A DNA stretch of 64,000 nt from Paraburkholderia sp. IMGN_8. Its GTDB lineage: Bacteria; Pseudomonadota; Gammaproteobacteria; Burkholderiales; Burkholderiaceae. The stretch covers positions 4,216,001 to 4,280,000 of the forward strand of contig NZ_CP150900.1 of NCBI RefSeq assembly GCF_038050405.1, in the 5' to 3' direction. This document shows positions 47,994-56,726 of this stretch, piece by piece (within the stretch, counting starts at the first letter, position 1; each line of letters begins with the position of its first letter). The notes under the pieces are model-generated. The model had not been told where the DNA came from. It made no database searches and saw only the letters and a program-made list of their open reading frames with translations. The position numbers were made by a program, and so were the translations under genes.

Positions 47994-48477
47994 TCAAAAC
48001 GCATGTCGCCTATAAGGCTCAGCCCTAGGCATCCCCGTGGGTTTGAGTCGGTGGGTGGTGAGGCTGAGCCCAGCCCTCCCTACGGCATCGATGCCCGGGA
48101 AAGCCTTCCACTCAGCCTCTCCACCCGTATTGTCGCCGGTATGGAGCCGCCTCGCCCGCCAGCCTGTACGCGCCCTCCGGGACGCAAGCTGCGCCATCCC
48201 ATTCCCGTTATCTCAGACGCTATTCCCCTCAGTGTCGGCTATCCCTTGCACGCTGCCGGTGGATTCAGCCCCGTTCGCGCAAGCGCGCATTGCATCGTGC
48301 CACCGAAGCCAACCATCGGGTTGGGTGGCCCTGCTGACTGGCGGCTCGATGGCGCGGTGGGCAGGCACGAATGCACTGCAGAACGGTATAGGGTTGGTGG
48401 GCAGCAGCGCTATTCATTAAGTCGATTATCGTATTTTTCAACCACATCTCAGCATTGAATAGATTGCGTCGCATCAC
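47994..48477 (-). other. Ash/Icd-like region, possibly structured or decayed
   Basis: The minus-strand frames (48265-48477 and 47994-48197) contain segments such as SQQGHPTRWLASVARCNARL and GLSLTTHRLKPTGMPRAEPY. From memory these resemble the Ash or Icd-like reading frames that sit next to integrases of P4-type satellites and integrative elements. The frames are short and shifted with respect to each other, so this may be a regulatory RNA region or a decayed gene. GGCTCAGCC near 48017 and GGCTGAGCC near 48062 are inverted repeats. No search was run. Confidence 0.4.
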
Positions 48478-49410
48478 TTGCTGACAAGCCGGATGCTCGG
48501 AACTGGGAGACTCAGGTCATACCCGACGGGACATCGACGGCCCCACCTGTAATCGCGCCACGGATTCGTAGCTTGTGAAAGCCTCGCCATCGAGCCATCC
48601 CCCTTTCAGGCGCGACTCGGGCGAGTTGTAGTAGTCCTGTCTCGCCCCGAACCGGCTTTCGAACTCTGAGAACTATGCCTCCCTCCGACAGCAGCGTCAT
48701 GTCGGAGCTAAAGCCAGTCCAGCAGTTGCATGCCAATCAGCAATACTGCGGGCACACGCTGCAGGTTACTGGGAGAGTGGCCTGTAGCCAACCGCAACGG
48801 AGCGCTGCGTTAACTGCGATTCTTTCTCCCGCGTACTCCCCGATGCATCACGGACACGCTGATGCCGCAAGTCCTTGTTCCTGACGGGGCAGACCGGAAT
48901 CCCCCGCTCGAAATCGACGCGAACACACGGGAAAATGGGTCATCCGGGGTAGCTGGCCCGGTCGGAAAGTAAGCCCTAGTCGCTTGTGGCGGCGACCGTG
49001 TAAATGTGCTCATCCGCGCCCGTGCAATCTGCTACATGCGCCGGTTCTATGCGCGACGAACGTGGTCGTCAATGGATGCCGGAGGTTTTCTTTGGTTTGA
49101 ATCCTTTGATTATTGCTCGCAGCATATAGTACTTTTTGAGTTGTTTACTGCGGTATTAGTGGCATAGCCATTATCAGAACTATACCGGGTGCGAGGCTCA
49201 TTGCCCGACTCTGGCTTTTCGGTATGAAGAAGGAAAAAATAATGAACGATAGCGCATATCTCTTATCAAGCGAGTGCCTGATAGAATCTGCACATAATCC
49301 TTTCTCGTCAATGACTTACGACGATGGATAATTTGCTCATACCGGTCACTCTTAATATCTCGCAGAGGCGACCAATCCGGACGGTTCGGGCAGGCAAACG
49401 GAAGAATCCT
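48478..49410. other. Integrase upstream region, no supported gene
   Basis: About 930 bp. Only weak short frames (for example a 74-codon one at 48512-48736, minus). The part from 49080 to 49320 is AT-rich and likely contains the integrase promoter and possibly an attachment site; no direct repeat partner was recognised. Confidence 0.4.
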
Positions 49411-51297
49411 ATGTCTGCAGTTTCAACTCTAACTTTCCGCGAACTCTCGGAAAAAATGGACCAACGTGTGGCCGACGGGGAGATTTCGGCTTCCATGCTA
49501 CCCAACTTGAAATCTGCCCTTCGGGCATTCTTGGCCAGCTTCCGAGTTTCCGAAGATAGCATTGTTGGCTCGTTGTTGCGCAGTTCATACTATCGAAATC
49601 TTCGCCTTCATGTCGACAAATTACAAGCAGAAGGGCGCGAAAAAGCCTACATCGCCAATCGCAAGAGCTTGATGGGAAAGTGGTGCTCACTCGTAACGCA
49701 TCTCGACCGGATTGAGGCAGCAACGTCGAACTGTATGTCCCCGTTTCAGTCGGCACTGGACGAGCTGCTGACGCGAAGCCAGACGACGGTGGCTGGACTG
49801 GCGCGAGCGGCAGGCGTCTCTAAGGCAACCCTTCGCCGTTGGGTCAAGGGAGCATTGCCGAATCCCCGCGCGGTTCCTTCGTTGAAACGGCTTGAGCGGT
49901 TCTTCGCTCTGGAGCCAGATGCGCTCGTCAATCTCGCACTTGAGCGCCAGCATTCCAGACCAGTCGAAACCGCGCCGGCTGTGAGAATCCCATATCGGGA
50001 AAGAATGGCCAGTGTTACGAAAGACACGTACCGTCTGAAGACGGTCTCCGATTTTTTGGCACAAGAATGGTCGGATTTCGTCATACACAAAACGGAGAGA
50101 CTGCCGGAACTAGAGCGGTATTCGCGTGGAGCTTGGGTCACGACGGACCTAGTCACGGAGAGGGAAACCGACCGCAACTGGTACTGTTTCACAGGAGGTA
50201 AATTCGTTCCCACGGCGAAGATTGTCTGGGGGCACGTAACGTCTTTCCTTGGATGGCTCACCCGCACGCGAGAACTGGGTGGAGCCGGGCTCAGCAGCGC
50301 CGACGTCCAGACGCTCGCTTGGCTCTCGAGCAAGCGGATGGTTCATCGCTACATGAAATGGCTGATTGAGCGCGCTGACGGCAAAGTGCATGATGGCGTG
50401 CTCGACGTCGCAAGTTTGATTGCGTCGCTCAACCATCCCAAGCACGGCTACCTCACCCAGATGCCCGAACTCCGGGAGCGGCTGCCGGAGCTTCACCGCC
50501 CCGAAGTTTGGCAAGACGCGTGTCTTGAAGCCTATAAGTGGGCCTCCGAGAGGAAGAGACATCTGTTGGCGAACGGTATTGAGCATTCGAGGGAGCCGAT
50601 GGCACCTATCAAGCGAGTGCTGGAGCTGGATGACCCGCTGGCGGCGGTCGCAGACATGATTTCACGGATGAAGAGCTGCCGCCCGACCACTGGCGGCATT
50701 AGCGAGGCAGTTTGGGCGCGAGACCTGCTCCTGGTCAAACTGATGACATCGAATCCGTTGCGCGCCAAGAACATGAAGTTGCTCACCTATCGCGCGGACA
50801 ACACCGGCAACCTCTATCGTCGCCCAGATGGGAGTTGGTTCATCCGAATTGAGAAACGCGCGTTCAAGAATGCCAAGGGAGCCGCAAAGAACCGGGACTA
50901 TGACATGCCCGTCAACCACGTGGTTTGGGGCGACATTGAGCGCTATCTGAGTGTCTATCGACCGAGGTTGCCGGATGCCGACAAGGTGGACTATGTGTTC
51001 TTGTCTTCAACGGAAGAAAAGCCAGATGGCTATGTCGGTGCATGGAAATCTCTTAACCGACGGGTTTTCTACCTGACTCACCGTTACTTGTGGCAATGTC
51101 CGGGCATCGGACCACACGGCTTTCGTTACATCATTGGCACGGCCACGCTGAAAAAAGCACCGGGGGCCTGGGATGCAGCGGCAGCCGTTCTCCACGACGA
51201 GGTCGCCACGGTAAAGGCCCATTACGCTCATCTGCGTCCCTCCGATGGCGGCAACTTTGTGCACACGTTACTGGACTCCGCCTTCGCGCGGATGTGA
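49411..51297 (+). CDS. Large tyrosine recombinase with internal HTH (island integrase)
   Basis: 628 residues from ATG 49411 (GGAAGA five bases before); an ATG at 49324 is also in frame. An XRE-like HTH is at about 130-175: TTVAGLARAAGVSKATLRRW, PSLKRLERFFALEPD. The C-terminal catalytic domain has the first Arg in MTSNPLRAKNMKLL, HxxR in GPHGFRYIIGTATL and the Tyr in VKAHYAHLRP. Together these give R...HxxR...Y of the phage integrase family. It is unusually long for an integrase, and the HTH in the middle is uncommon. It is followed by a stem-loop. No xis gene is evident. Probably mobilised at least part of this island. Confidence 0.88.
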   Translation: MSAVSTLTFRELSEKMDQRVADGEISASMLPNLKSALRAFLASFRVSEDSIVGSLLRSSYYRNLRLHVDKLQAEGREKAYIANRKSLMGKWCSLVTHLDRIEAATSNCMSPFQSALDELLTRSQTTVAGLARAAGVSKATLRRWVKGALPNPRAVPSLKRLERFFALEPDALVNLALERQHSRPVETAPAVRIPYRERMASVTKDTYRLKTVSDFLAQEWSDFVIHKTERLPELERYSRGAWVTTDLVTERETDRNWYCFTGGKFVPTAKIVWGHVTSFLGWLTRTRELGGAGLSSADVQTLAWLSSKRMVHRYMKWLIERADGKVHDGVLDVASLIASLNHPKHGYLTQMPELRERLPELHRPEVWQDACLEAYKWASERKRHLLANGIEHSREPMAPIKRVLELDDPLAAVADMISRMKSCRPTTGGISEAVWARDLLLVKLMTSNPLRAKNMKLLTYRADNTGNLYRRPDGSWFIRIEKRAFKNAKGAAKNRDYDMPVNHVVWGDIERYLSVYRPRLPDADKVDYVFLSSTEEKPDGYVGAWKSLNRRVFYLTHRYLWQCPGIGPHGFRYIIGTATLKKAPGAWDAAAAVLHDEVATVKAHYAHLRPSDGGNFVHTLLDSAFARM

Positions 51298-51308
51298 GCG
51301 AGTAGATA

Positions 51309-51334
51309 ACCGGGTGTCGTGCTTGACACCCGGT
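51309..51334 (+). terminator. Stem-loop after the integrase
   Basis: ACCGGGTGTC and GACACCCGGT form a perfect 10-bp stem with a 6-base loop, 11 bases after the integrase stop. The T-rich tail is weak (ATTGTCTTCTTC begins about 10 bases later). Confidence 0.65.
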
Positions 51335-51761
51335 CGTCGTCAGATTGTCTTCTTCAGCGGTGAGAGGCAGCTTTAACTCTGCGCGTGCTGAGATGCCTCG
51401 GCTACTGGCGAACTGGTGCGCCGCAAGCTGAGAGACAACCAGGACACCGCGGCTCCTCGCCTGACGTGTGGGCTGGACGGAAGCACCTTAGTCGAACACA
51501 TCATCGTCGCGGAGCTGGGCCACGATAATCTGGAGCTGGTCACCGTTGCGCCGTAGCTGCCGACGAGGCGTGTCCGCACCTCAAGATTCGCGACACGGAT
51601 GCCGTTATCCAATCGCGATGACCGCATTTGTCGGACGCTCTTCACAACCTGCAGCGGCATCGCATACCCGCAAAGCTATCGGTCGCAACTCGACGGCGCG
51701 GCGGTAGCCTTGTTGTTGAGGATTGAAACGCGCAAGCTAACGTTGTTGGAAGGTACTTATT
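51335..51761. other. Gap without supported gene
   Basis: About 430 bp between the integrase terminator and the 163-aa gene. A minus-strand segment around 51485-51570 can be read as GDQLQIIVAQLRDDDVFD before a stop, which looks like the end of a lost small protein, but no start or homologue is apparent. Confidence 0.35.
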
Positions 51762-52253
51762 ATGTTGGAACCCGAAAAGCTAGCTGACCCGAGCTGGCCG
51801 TTTCTGCAATCGCTGATGAGCCTCTACCTCAGCGAAGAGGTAACACCGCACGCCGGCAAGGACGCTGTCGAATCCCTGCCCCCGATGGAGGCGCTCGTTC
51901 TTGGCGTTATGTGTTTGACCAAGACATATAACAGCCGGAGCTTCCAGAACCTTCTCTACCGGAAATACAGGATTTTCGATAACAAGGAATGCGGCGTCAT
52001 GACCGAGACCGCTATCCTCCGCCTAGTCGACCGCGGTTATTTGAAGCCTGCTTCGGAGCAGGCCGAGGAAGCGCTCGACATGAGAGATGACGCAGTTTGG
52101 GGCCTCGGGGATGTGCCTTTCGTCGTCACTGCAGCAGGAGCAAAACGCATCGGATATCTCGTGGCAAATCTGCGGCAGGAAAACGTCGAGGACGTGGTGA
52201 AGCGGCTGCAAGTTGAGTCGAAGGAAGCGGCGAGTAACTGGGTTCCTAACTGA
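51762..52253 (+). CDS. Hypothetical protein, 163 aa
   Basis: GGAAGG lies eight bases before the ATG. The sequence is helical and soluble (SLPPMEALVLGVMCLTKTYN, MTETAILRLVDRGYLKPASE, VVTAAGAKRIGYLVANLRQE) and has the feel of a winged-helix protein: 'AILRLVDRGYL ... VTAAGAKRIGYL' is the pattern of a wHTH with its wing. Family not recognised. It lies downstream of the integrase and before the broken recombinase. Confidence 0.65.
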   Translation: MLEPEKLADPSWPFLQSLMSLYLSEEVTPHAGKDAVESLPPMEALVLGVMCLTKTYNSRSFQNLLYRKYRIFDNKECGVMTETAILRLVDRGYLKPASEQAEEALDMRDDAVWGLGDVPFVVTAAGAKRIGYLVANLRQENVEDVVKRLQVESKEAASNWVPN

Positions 52254-52299
52254 CCGGCGCGGCCCGGCCGCCGTCTAGGCTTTGCCGCTACGTCTACAT

Positions 52300-52635
52300 G
52301 CTCCCGCGGCGCTCTGATGATGTACAGCGTTGAGCGCGAGACACCGAAGTGTCGACTGGACAGGCCCACCGGTATCGATGGGCTCGTTCAACGTTTTGAC
52401 CTTCACACCGCGCTATTCGAGTTCGTTGTCGATACAGACGACGTCCCGGAGATTTCGACATAGCCGGTCCCGTCTCCACGGGGCGAGGGTGTCGCCTTCT
52501 CGGAGTGCGCGCGGTGCGCGAGTGCCGTCAAGCCGCTCGCTTTGTCCTCCTGGATGGGGCTGGCTTCCGCTCCTGCCGCGCGTCGCTACGCAGGTCGAGA
52601 ATCTGCTCGAAAGTGCTCACGCGGACGTATCCCAA
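52300..52635 (-). pseudogene. Broken serine recombinase (resolvase/invertase)
   Basis: Reading the minus strand from about 52635: LGYVRVSTFEQILDLRSDA (resolvase N-terminus with the catalytic-serine YVRVST), then after a frameshift ALREGDTLAPWRRDRLCRNL and RDVVCIDNELE, an in-frame TAG, then RGVKVKTLNEPIDT, and after another shift SRHFGVSRSTLYIIR (C-terminal HTH). These are consecutive conserved blocks of the resolvase family. At least two frameshifts and one stop make it non-functional. A sign of an earlier transposon insertion. Confidence 0.85.
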
Positions 52636-52772
52636 TCACCGCGGCGGGCCGCGATTGGCCACAAGCAAGCTGATGAAGGGAGCGCGGCGGCGCAAGGCCG
52701 TGGGTGCGTGCCGCTTGGCATCTCCATGCACTACCGCCACAATCGACGGGTTCAATTTTCCCCGCCCACACC

Positions 52773-53282
52773 ATGCCCCTGTCCTCCACACAAATCGGCG
52801 CCATTGGCGAAAACCTGCTGGTTAACGCGGTCATGAAGGGGAGCGGCGGTCGGTTATCACCGTTTCAACCCTTCGCCGATGACGACGGCATTGACTGCTT
52901 ATTCTGGGACAAAACCACCGGCCAATCCGTCGCCATCCAACTGAAGTGCCGGACCGTCACCCTGTATAAGCCCGGCACCAAGGAGCGCGGAAATCAGGCT
53001 CACTTTGAGGTCCGGAAAGCGACATTCAACGAGGCGCGTCGCGCGCATCTGGTCGCCGGACTCTGCAATGAGGAGCTGACAGGGTTTGTGGCGACCTGGT
53101 TCGTTCCCATGTCGGCGTTGCCGGAACTCGCGCGCAATAGCGCAAGCAAGTGGGTCATCCGGCCAAACAAGTCGAAAAGCAGCGCGGACCGCTTTGCGCC
53201 TTACCGGTGCAGTTCAGTCGATGAACTGGCCCAGCGCATCATCGCTATATGCGAGATGCATGAAAATGTCGAGACTCTATAG
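52773..53282 (+). CDS. Endonuclease-fold protein, 169 aa
   Basis: Starts MPLSSTQIGAIGENLLVNAV, with GENLL resembling the first helix and Glu of Holliday-resolvase-like or DUF4365-type nucleases. DDDGIDCLFWD and VAIQLKCR then give the D...(E/Q)xK metal site. This layout is of the PD-(D/E)XK group. ATG 52773 chosen because the domain begins there. It sits alone beyond the broken recombinase, and may be a solitary restriction-like nuclease. Substrate unknown. Confidence 0.72.
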   Translation: MPLSSTQIGAIGENLLVNAVMKGSGGRLSPFQPFADDDGIDCLFWDKTTGQSVAIQLKCRTVTLYKPGTKERGNQAHFEVRKATFNEARRAHLVAGLCNEELTGFVATWFVPMSALPELARNSASKWVIRPNKSKSSADRFAPYRCSSVDELAQRIIAICEMHENVETL

Positions 53283-53590
53283 TTATACTAACTAATACAG
53301 GCTATCCGATGTTAGCGCGCAGGCCCGGTTGCGCTACGGCGGTCGTCGGTGTCGCGTGTGTACGCACTCGCGGTGAATCGTCGGCGCGTTCAATATCTTC
53401 AAGGTTTTTCAATCATTCTTCGCATCTGCGGGGCTGCCCTTTGCTGCCCCGCGCTGTGGTCGGGGCCGGGGCGCCTCACATCTGACGGTGTGCCCCGTCC
53501 GCTGCCCCCCCAATGGGCGCAGTCCGGCGTGGGCGCAGGACTGCGCCTCCCGCCGTGGGGCTCCGTCGCCCTCGGTGCAAACCATCCAAG
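53283..53590. other. GC-rich gap before the hairpin
   Basis: Contains only overlapping frames on both strands of low credibility. The run around 53440-53520 is very GC-rich with repeated GGGGC/GCCCC, which may fold. No gene supported. Confidence 0.35.
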
Positions 53591-53643
53591 CGCCCGGTTG
53601 CATAGACGGGGCCTGGACGGCCCCGTCTATGCAACCGGGCGCC
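53591..53643. repeat. Perfect 24-bp hairpin
   Basis: GCGCCCGGTTGCATAGACGG plus GGCC (53591-53614) and its exact reverse complement (53620-53643) are separated by the five bases TGGAC. A perfect stem this long is very unlikely by chance. No T-run follows, so it is not a simple terminator. It could be a mobile palindromic repeat, a recombination site or a structured RNA. Confidence 0.85.
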
Positions 53644-53900
53644 TGTAACGGACTCAGGGACGGCAAATGTTTCGTTGTAGCGCTCTCAGTCGCGGCTTGC
53701 TGGCGAGCGGCGTCTGGCAAATGCACCTGAACTCGAGGGACGTTGAGCCAACATCAACAGTCAGCCCCATTTCAGCGCGAAGAAGAAATCCTTAGCGTGT
53801 CGTTGTTGATTACGAACAACTGAACTTTCCAGAGAATGATTTGAACAGAGCCTACTTTTGCCGTGCGACGGCCCCAGCAGGGACTCGCCATGGCGAAAAT
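53644..53900. other. Short gap without gene
   Basis: Between the hairpin and the XRE fragment; no supported frame. Confidence 0.3.
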
Positions 53901-54150
53901 CTACCCGCCTGCGGGGGTTTCCGTTCTTCTCTTCTGGCCGACATGAAGCGGCATTGGCTCTTCGTCTCGCTCCATCACCAAGTCGATTTCATCGACGCAG
54001 AGCCCCGCGGCCAGCGATACAAGTGTGTCCAAGGGACCTTAGCGTTCGGTGTCGACGAGAACAAGAAAGTAGCTATCGGGACTCCAATTAGCAAAGTTCA
54101 GCACAGCATGCATTCGCCCGCGTTCAATGTCCCGGTGGACGCTCGCCATC
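53901..54150 (-). pseudogene. Degraded second XRE regulator fragment
   Basis: Minus strand reads PLDTLVSLAAGLCVDEIDLV followed by MERDEEPMPLHVGQKRRTE and a stop at 53901. This parallels the intact neighbour (KLETLISLAAALDVTEIELL, then SGEEPKEPNRGRPRK). Upstream, in another frame, RDIERGRMHAVL resembles SVIERGRRNMKL but is broken by a TAA. So a duplicated regulator has decayed next to the intact copy. Confidence 0.65.
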
Positions 54151-54155
54151 AACGC

Positions 54156-54455
54156 CTATTCGTCAGCGGGTCGCACCACCTTCCTCGGGCGGCCTCGATT
54201 AGGCTCCTTCGGCTCCTCTCCACTATCAGTCAATAATTCGATTTCAGTGACGTCGAGTGCTGCGGCCAGCGAGATAAGGGTCTCCAGCTTCATGTTTCGG
54301 CGCCCGCGTTCGATTACGCTGAGCTGCGTGCGATGCAAGCCAGCACGGTCCGCAAGTGTCTCTTGGGACATGCCTCGTTTGTCACGAAGGAGTCTAAGGT
54401 TCTTCGCGATAAGCCCCTGAAGTTCCAGGAGGCGCGCGGAAACGTTCTCTGCCAT
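54156..54455 (-). CDS. XRE regulator (C-protein-like)
   Basis: 99 residues from ATG 54455 (ATG 54470 also possible). HTH: KNLRLLRDKRGMSQETLADR, AGLHRTQLSVIERGRRNMKL, a textbook Cro/C1 pattern. The tail RGRPRKVVRP is AT-hook-like. It faces the 54712 gene across 256 bp containing a near-perfect palindrome, and probably binds there and represses its own gene. Similar proteins control restriction-modification genes, but no methylase is next to it. Confidence 0.85.
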   Translation of the reverse strand: MAENVSARLLELQGLIAKNLRLLRDKRGMSQETLADRAGLHRTQLSVIERGRRNMKLETLISLAAALDVTEIELLTDSGEEPKEPNRGRPRKVVRPADE

Positions 54456-54477
54456 ATGGGGCAGGAGCATCCCGCAT

Positions 54478-54540
54478 TGTAGTGTTGAAATCTACATCGC
54501 ACAGAATGTCATTTTTAAAAATGGCATTCTTTACACTACA
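54478..54540. promoter_or_regulatory. Palindromic operator region upstream of the XRE gene
   Basis: A 28-bp palindrome at 54503-54530 (AGAATGTCATTTTT mirrored by AAAAATGGCATTCT, one mismatch per 14-base arm) overlaps the likely promoter. TGTAGTGT at 54478-54485 and ACACTACA at 54533-54540 form an outer inverted repeat. The symmetry and position suit autoregulation by the XRE protein. Confidence 0.65.
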
Positions 54541-54711
54541 TATATTTGCCGCTACACTGCGCTCGCGTCGGGCTAACGCCCGTTGATATGTCGCGTAAAA
54601 CGCGAAAGTCAACGCGCCGACACTCGCGTCCGTAACTAACTTCACTTTCACAATCGCCCACCGCGAGGGACTTGCTCGTCCCGGCCGCAGGTAGGTGACG
54701 GAGAATTCTTG

Positions 54712-55356
54712 GTGACTGTTCCTCAAGCACAGCGTCGCGCACGGTCGATTGATAACTCGCCAGCGGTTCGCCGACAGGTCAAGTTAGTTGAACCCGTGGA
54801 CACTGAACTGCATCCACGGCCCCGCTTGTGGATGATGAACGGCGGACAGAAAGACCTGTTTTCGCGCTTCCCGCTCTTCTTCCGCGCGGTGCATCATCCC
54901 GAGTCCTACCCGGCGAACATCTCGCACTTCGGAATTCAGTGCGGCGTTGGTTGGTATCCAATCATCGAAGTGCTGGCGCGCGACGTTGAGTTTGAGCTAC
55001 GCGCACTGTGGCGCGAGCAACTCCAGTCTCCCGAGAAAATCGCGGATATGGATAGAGCACTCCTGTCCGGCCGCGTCCCCTATCCGGCGCTCCCCGTTTG
55101 CACTGACATCTCGCAGGTCGCAGGTGAACTCAAACTCAAAATCCTGAATGGATACATGTGTCCGCCCGATGTTTGGACGCGCATTTCCGCGAGCGTCGAA
55201 ATCGCTGTGGCGACTGCTCGGTGCATATGTGAGAGCTGCGGCAACCCAGGCACGCTTCGGGATGTTGATTGGCATCACGTCTATTGCGACAAGTGTATCG
55301 ACCTGGCCCTCGACTCAGAATGTGCAAAACCGAGCGCTTCGGTGAGCCAAGGCTGA
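54712..55356 (+). CDS. Zinc-ribbon hypothetical protein, paralogue of the 15.3-kb gene
   Basis: 214 residues from GTG 54712 (GGAG eight bases before; a TTG one codon earlier is possible). Central FGIQCGVGWYPIIEVLARDV and C-terminal zinc site CESCGNPGTLR ... YCDKCIDLAL are shared with the protein at 15341-15727. It also has an N-terminal extension and an insert. Function unknown. Divergent from the XRE gene and likely controlled by it; 28 bp upstream of the 113-aa gene. Confidence 0.72.
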   Translation: MTVPQAQRRARSIDNSPAVRRQVKLVEPVDTELHPRPRLWMMNGGQKDLFSRFPLFFRAVHHPESYPANISHFGIQCGVGWYPIIEVLARDVEFELRALWREQLQSPEKIADMDRALLSGRVPYPALPVCTDISQVAGELKLKILNGYMCPPDVWTRISASVEIAVATARCICESCGNPGTLRDVDWHHVYCDKCIDLALDSECAKPSASVSQG

Positions 55357-55384
55357 CGCTCGACACCCGTTGCTTCGACCGCCA

Positions 55385-55726
55385 ATGCAGACCACAATCC
55401 AGCCGACTAAGGTTCCCGATGACTTCCCACGTGACGACACATCCGGCATCGTCACTGGCGCGCAACCAAAAATCTGTGTCGTCCTGTCTGAAGGCAAGTA
55501 CGTCGCTGGGCAGACGGCCGCCGAACGCGAAGAGCGGTGGAACATCTGCGAGGACCTCGCACATCAGCTTGTGCCGAAGGCTCTGAAGGATGCATCAGCT
55601 CATCCGGAACAAAGCCACGATGTCATCCTCGAGCGCGTGCGCGCGGCAGTCGCACGCAAGAGATGGGTCTCAGAAGATGAATTGCGTTGGCTCATCGTTC
55701 GCCTCCGCGCGTTACTGGATTGGTAA
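55385..55726 (+). CDS. Hypothetical protein, 113 aa
   Basis: Begins MQTTIQPTKVPDDFPRD; contains KICVVLSEGKYVAGQTAAER and a helical C-terminus (ILERVRAAVARKRWVSEDEL). A frame start five codons upstream is possible. No family recognised. Lies between the zinc-ribbon and XRE-HAD genes with short spacers, so probably in one operon. Confidence 0.65.
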   Translation: MQTTIQPTKVPDDFPRDDTSGIVTGAQPKICVVLSEGKYVAGQTAAEREERWNICEDLAHQLVPKALKDASAHPEQSHDVILERVRAAVARKRWVSEDELRWLIVRLRALLDW

Positions 55727-55772
55727 CCGTTTGTGGAATTGCTACATCTCTCCAACCTCGCAACCCGCCACC

Positions 55773-56648
55773 ATGAACCTCGCCTCATCCCCGCCGCCTT
55801 CTTCATTCAGCCCGCTGGCGTCAGACCTACAGACGCTTGGCCGCCTGATTCGCAGTTGCCGGCAACAATGCGAACTCAACCTCCTCGACGCAGCCGACTA
55901 TCTCTACGTCGATGTCGCTGAATTGAGCCGCATCGAAGATGGATTGTCCGCCGGTACCGAAGCCCTGTTCAAGGTTCTCGCTGGGTTCGGCCGGGAGATG
56001 CTCATCATGCAGCGCGATGACGCCAGCGACGCTCTCGCGGCGGTCGGGCATACCGTCAACTGGTACAAAGTGATGGAGCGGCGCCATCCTTCCAGAGAAC
56101 GACCCGCACCGGCCCCCTTCGTTCTTGACTGCACCACTCCGACGCTTTTCGTCGACTTCGACGGGACGCTCCACGTCGGCAACGCGTACATCGGCGAGGA
56201 CGGGGAAATAACGCTCGACACCGGCCGGCCGCTACTGGAATTCGCATCCCTGCTCACCGAGCTTCTCGAGCCCTATCCCGATGTGGAAATTGTGCTCACG
56301 ACGTCATGGGCGCGACGCTTGCCAGTGGAGCGCGTCGTCGAGTACCTGCCACCGGAACTACGCCGACGCATCGTCGGGACCACCCGGGATATCAAACCCC
56401 GGCTCAGCTATGTGCTGGACGGCACCGAGCGCACCGACATCATCCGCAGCTACGCGTATGGAAAGCGCCTGAAACACTGGCTTGCTATTGACGACGCGGT
56501 GTTTGGTGCTGAGCGGTTCGGCCGTGAACCCGGAGAACTCGTGGAGCACTTTCTTTTACTCGACTCGCGCAGCGGAATCAGCAACAGCAATGCGCTCTCG
56601 CGTATCGCGAAGTGGCTGACCGAAGTACACGCCGCGCGAGGCAGCTGA
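55773..56648 (+). CDS. HTH-HAD fusion protein
   Basis: 291 residues from ATG 55773. N-terminal XRE-like HTH at about 15-65: RLIRSCRQQCELNLLDAADY, YVDVAELSRIEDG. From about 125 a HAD phosphatase-type domain: TLFVDFDGTLHVGNAY (DxDGT catalytic motif), VLTTSWARRL (the T/S of motif II) and HWLAIDDAVFG (motif IV). The HAD part resembles the short HAD proteins of 'Swiss army knife' RNA-repair type. The fusion suggests a regulator whose binding depends on the HAD domain or a nucleic-acid end processing enzyme. Last gene before a stem-loop. Confidence 0.82.
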   Translation: MNLASSPPPSSFSPLASDLQTLGRLIRSCRQQCELNLLDAADYLYVDVAELSRIEDGLSAGTEALFKVLAGFGREMLIMQRDDASDALAAVGHTVNWYKVMERRHPSRERPAPAPFVLDCTTPTLFVDFDGTLHVGNAYIGEDGEITLDTGRPLLEFASLLTELLEPYPDVEIVLTTSWARRLPVERVVEYLPPELRRRIVGTTRDIKPRLSYVLDGTERTDIIRSYAYGKRLKHWLAIDDAVFGAERFGREPGELVEHFLLLDSRSGISNSNALSRIAKWLTEVHAARGS

Positions 56649-56650
56649 CC

Positions 56651-56671
56651 GAACGGGACAATTGCCCGTTC
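56651..56671 (+). terminator. Stem-loop after the HTH-HAD gene
   Basis: GAACGGG and CCCGTTC form a 7-bp stem with a 7-base loop, three bases after the stop codon. No strong T-run. Confidence 0.5.
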
Positions 56672-56726
56672 CCCTGCAGATACGTGCTTTCTCGGGCACT
56701 GCCGATGCCGACCTGTGAGCGACCAC

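Noticed and set aside
48003..48458. 151-codon plus-strand frame
   Set aside because: Pro/Ser/Arg-rich with no ribosome site; the opposite strand has better recognisable segments.
53349..53730. Frames on both strands across the 24-bp hairpin
   Set aside because: Produced by the palindrome and GC-rich DNA; the repeated peptide on both strands is a symmetry artefact.
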